A DNA stretch of 64,000 bases from Guillardia theta CCMP2712 (taxonomy: Eukaryota > Cryptophyceae > Pyrenomonadales > Geminigeraceae), in assembly GCF_000315625.1 (NCBI RefSeq), contig NW_005434668.1, positions 308,265 to 372,264 on the forward strand, in the 5' to 3' direction. The position numbers and the translations under genes are program-made. Under the pieces are notes generated by a model. The model was given only the letters and a program-made list of their open reading frames with translations, had not been told where the DNA came from and ran no database searches. This document shows, piece after piece, positions 48,549 through 58,150 of this stretch. How positions within the stretch are numbered: position 1 is the first letter of the stretch; every line of letters starts with the position of its first letter.

Positions 48549-49640
48549 CTACAAGTGAAGCTCGACAAGTATCAGTTGGTGATCATCCAACGGCGCTTCT
48601 GATTCATGACTGTCATCATCCACGCTGGTATCTGTGCTATCCTGTCCTCCTCTTCTTGGAATCGATGAATCTGGACAACCTTCGTACGAATTTCTCATCA
48701 ATGCTTCGGTCAGGGCGTCAGTGAACACCAAAAGCTTTCACGCGGCCACGGCGCTGTGATCGGAATTCTTTTGGTGGCATTCCAATACGGAAAATCTTGT
48801 ATGCATCCACTTCAATGAACCCAAGTATCCGGTACAGAACATTCTGAATCTCCAGCCTGCCATGAGTTCCAACCTTTTCTTCCAGTCCCAGTCCACTCTG
48901 TCTAAGGTGATTGTGCACATCGATCACAGATGCTCCGTTGAAATATGACTTGATCATGGCCGTTCTTGGCGTTGGTCACACGTCTTTTTCTTGCCTGTTC
49001 CTGGCCGCTGACCCTTCCTTCGATACCGAATTTTCAAATGGGGATCGGTTTCTTCTGTTTGCAATCTGTTCGAACTGTTTGCAATCTGTTCGCATTGAAA
49101 GCGTGTATAAGGGGTCGGATACAATTCCATTGTTCGAATTCAACAGGCGGGCTGGCCGAGTCGTAATCGCTGCCCCATAAACTCCTTATTGGACCGTGTG
49201 GATGCAGAGTTCTCATGAACAACACACCCATGAACCGTCCGCCTGAAGCCATTCATGTACAGTGAATGGTTTGACATTTGCTGGCAAAGAATTGTTCGTC
49301 CAGAGCAAACAACATTCAGTTTTGTCACAATCTCCGAAAAAATACTTCCACGGAAACAGAAATTTCCAGCAATCGAGTGGAGTTTTCTCGTCAAGGATCT
49401 GCAGAGCTGGTCACAGTGTACTTGACAGTCGTTGATCTTCCGCAACACCAGTCGGTGATAACTGCCAAACGAGGACATTTTCTCCAAAATTGCAATTGAT
49501 GGTCGTAGGCAAAGAGGAATCATTTTCATCATTTGATTCCCCTTGCATAGGGACAGGGTCATGATGAGACACCACTACCGTGATCATTAGAGCCAGCGTC
49601 ATCGGACGCGGCGACATCGCGGGCAGCGGAAACATTGGTA
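48549..49640 (-). pseudogene. decayed piggyBac-like transposase
   Basis: Minus-strand reading in several frames resembles a piggyBac DDE transposase. An N-terminal catalytic-domain-like stretch KTPLDCWKFLFPWKYFF with NNSLPANVKPFTVHEWLQ fits the family pattern of TPLxxFxxFF, TNxYA, then ELKAFxG. A middle piece reads NSASTRSNKEFMGQRLRL. The C-terminal part IKSYFNGASVIDVHNHLRQ and LGFIEVDAYKIFRI fits the conserved Y-x-x-x-xxVDxHN and later helix. Stops and frame changes separate them (for example a TGA just before the IKSYFN stretch), so it cannot make a full protein. No terminal inverted repeats or TTAA flanks were identified by eye. The adjacent frame 48549-48731 may be its acidic C-terminal tail. 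Confidence 0.5.
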
Positions 49641-50450
49641 GAATTTTGCAAATTTGGCATTTCCCCAGGCAACAATGTGGATCGTAAGGTACTCTCCAAG
49701 ACGCTAATTTTCATTCTTTCACCAGGCAAGTATGGCAATCAACCATCCATCTACCATTCCCACAATTCGCTATCACCTCAAGTTCCGGTTATCGCGACGC
49801 AGCTCTTTGCAGGCCTGAAACCGTGACGGCCAAACATTTTACTTTTCACAGTTATCTCCTGTCCTATCTCGCCGTGACAACGGGTTGGTCGTTTGCAACG
49901 CGAAGTTCAGCGTTGGAAAGTTCTTCCTCCCCTCTTCCTTCCCCTGCCATTTTCCCCCGGGCCCGCCTTTATGCTGCCTTTAATGCCCTTCCGAACAAGG
50001 GGGCTGTATGAGTCGGAGGGCTCGAAAAAGGGACTCCCCGGGGAGTCCGGGACTCCCAGGGGAGGCCTTTGTCGATTAAAGGAACTTAAACTCGGCCCTC
50101 ATTCCTTCGGCGGCGGCCACAGCGACATCGGTAGGTCCTGCGCGGAGTTAAGTGAAGGTTAGTACTGTCCTCGTACTGATTTTAACTTAACTTTGAGTAA
50201 ACTGTCACAGGCCGGCTAGCCGAGTTGATTTAGGTTTGTTGAGCTTGGAGAGACCACAGGTTTGTGCTGAGAGCCATGCAGTGAGGAGGCGGAGGGGAAG
50301 ACAAGAGACAGAGAAACAGGAACGAGATCAGAGACACCAAGAGACCGCAGAGGAGGGGAAGACAAGAGATAACACAAGCAGAGAGACAAAAGAAAGAACC
50401 TCGGGAGCAGAACACGCTGAGCCGGCTCTTGTTCACAAGTCCAGGCGAGG
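49641..50450. other. intergenic with a dispersed repeat piece
   Basis: 49940-50070 has GC-rich strings including a GGGGACTCCCCGGGGAGTCC dyad. 50169-50201 is a 33-base sequence nearly identical to 63526-63559. 50280-50410 is purine-rich. The 3' end is probably the promoter of the large gene that starts at 50451. Confidence 0.5.
50169..50201 (+). repeat. dispersed 33-base repeat, copy 1
   Basis: CCTCGTACTGATTTTAACTT followed by AACTTTGAGTAAA. It matches 63526-63559 with two substitutions and one extra T. Both copies lie near CCGGGCC-rich DNA. Confidence 0.75.
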
Positions 50451-53400
50451 ATGGAGGGTATGTCAGATATTCTTGATGGAGGAGACCAAATTTCTCCGTG
50501 CATAGTCCTCACTGTCAGTCTTTCCTCGAGGAAGAGTGGTGCAGGTCTGTCTGTGAGCACAAAACAATGGAACGGCTACGTTGCGCTACCTGCGATAGAA
50601 GGAGTTTGCAGTTGTATGTCCCTTGATCCTTGGACGAAGGACGTTCAACTCATGTATGACATGAAGAGAGTTTCTAGCACACTGCTGATCGCTTCTGACC
50701 ATTATAATCAACAAGAGATATCCTTCTTGTTTTTTCTCAATGCGGTTGATGAAGTTCGAAATGTGTTCGGGAGAACATCGTATCATGCAGTGACGGTACA
50801 CCCAAGTGCAAGAGATGTCTCAAAGGGAGTTGTTGAGGTACCTTTTCTGCACGCACAACAACCCTTAAGGACTTGCTTGCAGTTTTCTCCTGGAGGCAAG
50901 AAGTTTCGAAGCAAGCATATGGTTGATAGTATTGTAAGTGACATCGATACCTCGTGAGAGTTCGCCGACCAACAACTTCTGACGACCAGTTGCAGATGCT
51001 TTACTATTTCGGTAAAACCAATTCAGAAGTCATCGCAAAGGTGATTGAGCTCCGTAGGTCAGCATGACAAATGTTTGATACTCCTCCTTTTGAAGGGTCT
51101 TTCAAAGAATCGTGCAGCAGTAGCCGGGATGATTACATGCGTTGAATCTAGGTAAAAGTTGCTGCTACGTTGTTCATATAAGAGCTGTAAGAGCATGTAC
51201 AGTACATCTGATGGAGCAGCCCTCAGTGAGAATTACAATGGACCTGAACGAGCCGACAGTGCTCTCCAAGCAATGGTCATCCGATCAATCACGTCGTTCG
51301 GATTTCAAGACTTTTTATCAGCTTCAGACTTTTATGAAGTGGAATCTGGATGCAAGCTCTTCCCTGAATACATGTCTTTCAGAACCACCTTCAGCACCAA
51401 TAGTATCGTTAGCAGCACCAAATCCATCAGCAGCACAAGCAGCGGCATGACAAGCAGAACCACAACAACAAGCAGGTCCTCAAGCAGCTCCTCAAGCAGC
51501 ATCACAAGCAGCAGCAGCAGCAGCATCGCAGGCATCAACAGCATCGCAGGCAGCAGCATCGCAGGCAGCAGCATCGCAGGCAGCAGCAGCAGCAGCACTT
51601 CGGTTTCTTGTCCTGCATTTTCCTTGTCCAATCAAGCTGAAAGCGTCAGCTCGATGAAGGCAGAAGACCAACCCTTGCCTACAAGACCTCTTAGTCAAAA
51701 TAGCAGACCAGGTTCTGCCAACTCGATCACAACCACTCGCTCGGAACTTGAAGAGATTCAAAGGGATGGATCACAGTCTCAATGTACAGCTAGTGAGCTA
51801 TCGCAGCCTACAGATACAGCTAGTGAGCTATCGCAGGCTACAGGTACAGCTAGTGAGCTATCACAGCCTACAGGTACAGCTATTGAAGCTTCTATCGTAC
51901 TGAAACCAGTTGCTGCAACCTACACAACTACAAGCTGTGATACGCTCCCCACTCCAAAATTCAGCTCTCGAAAAAACGCACGTAAAATAATCCGAGCACG
52001 GCGAACAAGCAACTTGAAGTCATTGAATCAAAACGGTAAATCAGAAATACATAGTGGCTTAAAACCAAGTTCAAGATTGTCTGAAGCATCGAGCAGCGCC
52101 TTGTCGGGCTTCGGGCAGACGAGCAGCACCTTGTCGGGCTTCGGGGGCAGCACCGGGCCAGCATTCGGTGGAGCAGCTGGGCTCGGATCAGGAGGCAGCC
52201 AGGCGTCGTCGAGCGCTGGAGCGAGCTCGAGCTCGAGCGCGGCATCGAGCAGCGGGTCAGAGTTTGGGGATGGAAAGAATTGTGGCATTGAGGACACACG
52301 GATCTGCAAGTATGAAGCCACTAAAGGGCCTGACGGTACAGGTACTGCCTCTGCAGTAGTAGTAGGGATGTATCTTTCGATTACGCACATGGCTGTGTAC
52401 TCGGGGAGCTCTTTTGAAGAACTCAGAGTCGGGGACTATTTGCTTAATCGTCGCTTTCTTGAACCGGGGAACCCGAGCCCAGTAGGCAGGACTGATCAAC
52501 CATGTCTGATTGGATTTGGCAACAATTCTGGTTTTGCTACTGTGAATGGTTCAAGGATCAGAGAAGCAACCCCGGCCTTTCCTCCTGCGCCATTGTTTCA
52601 GTCGAAACCGCAAGACTCAAGGTTCGCGCAGGTTGAGCACGTGCAGTTTGATCAGGGCAAGATCAAGTTTGAAGGCGAATCAGCAAACAAAATGGGGATT
52701 GTGAAAGCAAGCTATCCCTTGAGTAGAGAGTATCCATACTTCGAAGTGTTCCTACTGAAAGACGCAGACCTCAACTTCGGTATTGCTGTTGGGGTTTCTT
52801 GTGGGGCCTTCAATGCTGGGTCTATGGTGGGGAAGCAGCTGGGATCTATCGGCTATCACAGCCACGACGGCAAGTTGCACTATTGCACGAACAACATGTT
52901 TTCATCCAATCACATTAACTTCGGACCAAAATCCATGGCGGGAGACAGGATAGGATGCGGCATACTGAGCTTGACGAATGAGGCCAGTGCGATCTACTTT
53001 GTTAGGAATGGAATCGAGATAGGAAGAATGGATCTAGATCCTGACATGTCGTTTCCCTTCGCTACCATCACCTCCAGTCATGGCGCCATGGTCGCCTTCG
53101 ACTGCAAGCCCTGCCCTCCTCGTCCCGCCCTATCAGCTTGCCTTCTTCAAACTGCAGGCATGGATGTGCTGGACACGGTGACAGGCGAGTGGAGGGCAGG
53201 AAAGCAGGTGGGAAAGGAAGGTCCTCGAGGAGTTCCGGTCCTGTTTGAAGGGTCAGATGTGCTGCATTATGCCAAGGCAGGGGAAGTAAAACCTTCAGAG
53301 TCAGGAGCTTCTGTTGAGGTAGAGTTCCCTACCTTGTCTCTAGCGCTGGAGGTGCTGCAAGCTGACGACACTGTCATCATCCAGAACTCTGAAATCTCTC

Positions 53401-56400
53401 AGTACTTTCTTGCTCCTCTAGAGATCACCAAGCCTTGCAGTATTGTGGCAGAGCGTGCTACCTCTGGTGCTACCTCTGGTGCTACCTCGGGGATACCCAA
53501 GTTGGTATCTGTCGGGTCTTCTGCTCTGAGAATCTCTGCTTCTGGAGTTGTTCTTGACACTCTCTCCATCATGGCTCTTTCATCGCTGAGTAAGAACTTG
53601 TCGTTTACCTCGGGTGGCTGTTGTGGAGTGTTGCTGGCATCAGGATCTTTGACATTGAAGAACGTCGCAGTCAGATGCCCCAACGGCTCCGCAGTCTGCA
53701 TCAACGAGACTGGTTGTCATGGGCTTCAAGTAGACGGCTGCAAGGTTGGGCCTTGTGGAAGGCACGGTATCGTCTTAAGTTCATGCGCTGAGGAAATTAT
53801 CGTGAAGAATTCAACGATAGAAAATTGTGCAATGGTTGGTGTTGCGGCCAATGATTGTTGTGAGGCAAACTTTATGAACTTGAACATTTCAGGCTGCAAG
53901 GTTGGTATCCATACTACTGGGGGAACCTTCAAGGTATCTGAGACAACCATCAAAGACTGCAATGAATCAGCTTTTCGCGTCTTTTGGAATCAACCTTTCA
54001 ATGCACAAAAAATCCGCTTGGACACCTGCACGATCGAGAAGTGCTTCAGACCGATCGTGGCCGAGGGGAAGGGGCTCGAGATCGTCGTCCCCTCCTCTTG
54101 CATCATCGAAGGCTGCTCGCTCAAGAACGAAACGAAAGGAGGTGCGGTGATAGACTGGAAGAATGATCCCGACCCGCCGGTAGAAACCTTCACGCCGCAG
54201 GACAACTTCAGCCGTTACATGAAACTGATGCTGGGCCTGGGAACTGAAGTCTTGGTGAAGGTGCTGAGAAAATGTTACAAGTCGAGAACAGGCAAGAACT
54301 GGTACCACAGGACAGGGCGAGAGATAGCCTCTCGGATGAATGACTACCAGCGAAGTAGATTGGGCAAAGCCATGCTTGAGCGGCTGAAGGAAGACGATAT
54401 CGATAGCTGGGACATCACGCTGCTCTCAGCTCTTCTGGTGAACAATCCTGGCTACATGGACTCGTCGAGCTTAGAACGAGCAGTGGAGTCACTGAGAGAT
54501 CAGAGGGACGAGTTTGTTCATTCCGCTAGCTTCAAGGACCTCTCCATGGATCACGACGAATTCCGATCGAAGTGGACGGAGGCCAAGGACGCTTTGGAGA
54601 GCTTGATCGGTAGTTTGCTGTCGTCGGAGGGAACGAGCCTGAGGAACCGCATCTCCTTTATCTACAACGAGCGAAAGGAGGGGAGCAGCGACTCGCGCAA
54701 GGAGAGGGAGGAGCAGCAGCGCAAGGAGAGGGAGGAGCAGCAGCGCAAGGAGAGGGAGGAGCAGCAGCGCAAGGAGAGGGAGGAGCAGCAGCGCAAGGAG
54801 AGGGAGGAGCAGCAGCGCAGAGAGAGGGAGGAGCACGACGTTGCTTCCCAGGTCCTTTATGCCATGTCTTATATCTCGATGATGTGTGAATCCCTTTTCT
54901 TTCAAGTTGGGTCAAATCCCATCGTGGAACTTCGAGTCCTTCACGGACCTGCAGCAGATCGGCTCAGGCTCCTTCAAGCTCGTCTACAGGGCTCGGTGGC
55001 AGCAGCCGCATGGCAGCAGCGCTGACGTGGCGATCCAGCGAATCCAAGGCAGCGGACCCACTGGGAGGAGAGAAGAGTTCGAGCAGGAGGTGAAGATCTT
55101 CCAACAGCTGGGTCGTCACCCCAACCTCCTTCGCCTCCTCGCCACCAGCATCGAGCCGAGCTCCGGCGACTACTGCCTGGTGACTGAGTTCGCTTCCAAG
55201 GGCTCTCTCGATGGGATCTTGTCCAACTACGCCGAGAAGGAGGAGACGATGAGTCTTCTGGTGCAGCTGCAGGTGGCGAGGCAGATCTGCGACGGGATGG
55301 TGCAGCTGTCGCTGCATGAGGTCGTGCATCGGGACCTGGCGGCGAGGAACGTGCTTGTGTTCAGCCTGGACCCGGAGGATCACCTGGCTGTCAGCGTCAA
55401 GATCGCAGACTACGCGCTGTCCATCATGGCCTCGCGCGGGTACGGGGAGAGCAGGGCCGGGAGCGTGAGCACGGCAGGCTCGACGGCTCGACCAGTGCGG
55501 TGGATGGCGCCGGAGAGCATCGAGAGGAGGCAGTACTCGGAGAAGAGCGATGTGTGGGCGTTCGGGGTGACCATGTGGGAGGTCTGGACCTACGGCAAGA
55601 TTCCTTACTGGGCCTTCACAGACGATTCGCTTGTAGGACCTAAGGTGCTGGAGGGCGACAGGCTCTCTAAACCTGAGACATGTCCTTGGGGATGCTACAG
55701 AATCATGCAGGAATGCTGGAAGGCCAGCAAACATGCGCGCCCGAACTTTATTGACCTTCAGAAATCGCTTCAAGGACAATATTACGATGCTCTGCTCAGT
55801 CTCTCCATCCGACGACAAGACGAAGGGAAAGTAAGCCTTTTCTTCTTTCTTGTCTTGCATTTTTGTATTGTAAGACCTTGTTCCAGGTGATTGGGAATCC
55901 GAGGCCCCAGGATGTACTGGAAAACTATTTTGATGTCAGTTTGAACCCTGAAAGTGCTGGTGAAAACAAGACTCGACACGACTTGGCCCTTGCCTTGGCA
56001 AACTGGATGCCGGAAGCGGAGAGCACGAGGCAATTCAATCCCAACGACGTGAAGGCATTCCTGGATCAGATCGACAAGGGGCCACGCGACGTCGTCAAGG
56101 TCCGACTTGTTGAATCGTTTCTCCGAATGATGAACCCCGCAGATCATCGGCTTCTCCGAATTCCCTTTCACCAACGGAAGGAGGCTGAAAGAGGCTAACT
56201 GGACCATCGAGCGCGAGTACTGGCTGAAGCTCGATCGCATCGACAGGCGTGTGGCTGGGGAGGACGGTTACGTCATCCTGCACGTGCACTACGCGGGCAA
56301 GTGGACCGCCGCACGGGACAGGCGAGACACATCGATGATCACGCAACTGAACATCCGACACACGACTAGGAAGGTGGAGCTCGCGTACCATCGCAAGTGC

Positions 56401-57348
56401 GTGGACCTCAACAAGTGGAAGGAAAGGCATGGGAGCGAGGTGCTCCCCAACCTGCCAGCTGAAGGCTGGCGCTGGCGGGAGAACCCGGGGATCTGCAGGT
56501 CCATGCATGGGCTGCTGATGGAAGCAGAGCGTTGCACCACCTGGGTGCGGTCTCTTGTTATCCCTAAAGCCTTGTCGCTTGCAACTCCAGCGGGAGCAAA
56601 GAAAGCACTGATCATCAGCAACAAGAAGTACCAGCACACGCAGATCAAGGACCTTCCCAACGCCATCATGGACGGCTCGAAGCTTGAGTCAGCCCTGATG
56701 GAGCTGGGGTGGGATGTGGAGTTCGAGGTGAACTTGGGGCTCGAGGACATGGTAAAGGCTGTGAAGGGCTTCAGGGATTCTGTGAGGGAGGACCGTGATG
56801 CCGCCTTGTTCGCCTTCATCGGGCATGCGGTAGAAGTCAACGGGAAACTTTTCCTCATCCCCAAGGGCTTTCTGGCAGACAGCTTGACGGACGAAGACAT
56901 GGAAGAAGATCTTCAGAGCTATGCCCTGCCCTTCAGCAAGGTGCAATCTTTCTTGCGAACTGCAAGGAAGGGACGAAATCCAACTGTATTCGTACTCGAC
57001 TGCTGTCGCAGCAACGGGCTCTCCGCCTCTGTCTCTCGGTCCTTTGATGTCGGAACAGACAAGCTCAGCGCTCCTGGGATCGACGTGGTCAACTCTTGCG
57101 TTGTCTATTCCACGCAGGCCGGACAAGTAGCGTTCGATGGGGAGCCAGGGCGTGGGGGACCTTTCATGTCGGTGTTTGCGGCGAACATCCTTGCAGAGGA
57201 CAAGAGTTTGAACGATGTGATGGAAGAGACAAGGAAATCTGTGATCAACAAGACCAACATGGTCCAGATGGCTCCGTTTTTGACAATGCTTACGGAGGCT
57301 TTCTTCTTCAACCCCGGCTGTCGGGTTGATGTTAAGAACTTTGCGTGA
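50451..57348 (+). CDS. giant SPRY / beta-helix / HEPN / pseudokinase / caspase-like protein
   Basis: Seven exons (50451-50933, 50996-51040, 51096-51151, 51203-54851, 54907-55830, 55887-56099, 56143-57348), all with GT-AG ends and matching phases, give about 2,191 residues. Residues 1-260 match no family. Ser/Thr/Gly-rich linkers follow, with TASELSQPT-type and LSGFG repeats. A SPRY domain lies at about 690-830 (YFEVFLLKDADLNFGIAVGV, then AIYFVRNGIEIGRMDLD). A right-handed beta-helix lies at about 900-1170 (NSTIENCAMVGVAANDCCEA). A DZIP3-like HEPN domain lies at about 1200-1330 with RDEFVH (R1296, H1301). Five KEREEQQR units follow. The tyrosine-kinase-like domain (about 1422-1710) has HRDLAARN and WMAPESIERRQYSEKSDVWA but VAIQ in place of VAIK (Q1455) and DYA in place of DFG. 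The C-terminal caspase-like domain (about 1940-2190) has KKALIISNKKY, FIGHAVEVNG (H2018) and VLDCCRSNG (C2078). No membrane segment seen. Confidence 0.85.
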
Positions 57349-57660
57349 AGCGTGTGGAATTCCATGATTGTTCTGGAAGAGTAAAACGATACTATGACGT
57401 AGCTCTAGAGCAGCTCCTTGTGCGCCAGGAGCATACAAGCGCCACCATTAATGTACAGCTCTCACAGTAATATTGTTGATGCCCTGTAAGATCGTTCCAG
57501 GTTTCAAGGCTGTTGCTTTTTCCGTGTTCACGGCACGAACCTCGAAAACGTTCAGCCTGGTGATAGATCATATCATCTGCAAACAAACTCCACCTGTCCT
57601 TCTATTTCGTTTCTTTTTGCGTGGAAGGCTGTCCCACCCGCACCCTGACGCCACCATACT
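57349..57660. other. intergenic; 3' region of the large gene
   Basis: No feature recognised beyond the probable 3' untranslated region of the gene ending at 57348. Confidence 0.4.
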
Positions 57661-57682
57661 TAGCCCTTCACTCTGGGATCAG

Positions 57683-58150
57683 CATGGAGGTCACTGGATA
57701 TTACATGCAGGAAAGCCTTGACCTGTTCCTCGCCATGATCCGGGAGATCGGCAGTGCGCAAGTTCAGCCTGCTCTGTAGACACCCGGACAAGGATGTGCT
57801 GGAGGCTGACACGTCCAACTCAGCTGTACGGCCATGCAGCCAGCCTTCCAACTGGCCCACAACAGGGTCATGAACATCCTTCAGGACAGCCTTGTCAGAA
57901 CATGGGAGACACATGCGCTAGCGACTCAGTCAGCGTGGGATGCCCCCGTGAGCTGCAGCCCATGGCTCACAGAGACCTGAGGGAGAAAGAATGGAACAAC
58001 GGTTGCGCAACCAGATGAGAACGCGAGAAGACAAAACAACAAGTGATGGAAGAGAGTCTCAGGCTGTTTGGCGATCAACTCTATTCCATCTCTGATCATT
58101 GCGGATTCATCGAAGAGGAGGCTATACTTCGAGACAGTATACCCTCCTCT
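57683..58150 (+). pseudogene. possible decayed gene with RGS-like fragment
   Basis: Protein-like pieces occur in three plus frames without intron space between them: MEVTGYYMQESLDLFLAMIR from 57683 to a TAG; VLEADTSNSAVRP, then in another frame FQLAHNRVMNILQDSLVRTW (about 57845-57910), which fits the last helices of an RGS domain (FxxAQxxVxxLMxxDSYxRF); GERMEQRLRNQMRTRE; and MEESLRLFGDQLYSISDHCG to a TAA at about 58163. The frame breaks suggest decay, though unusual splicing cannot be excluded. The RGS assignment is weak. Confidence 0.25.

Noticed and set aside
54964-55860. 298-residue minus-strand open frame opposite the pseudokinase exon
   Set aside because: Shadow of the real exon. The plus strand has clear kinase motifs and correct splice phases.
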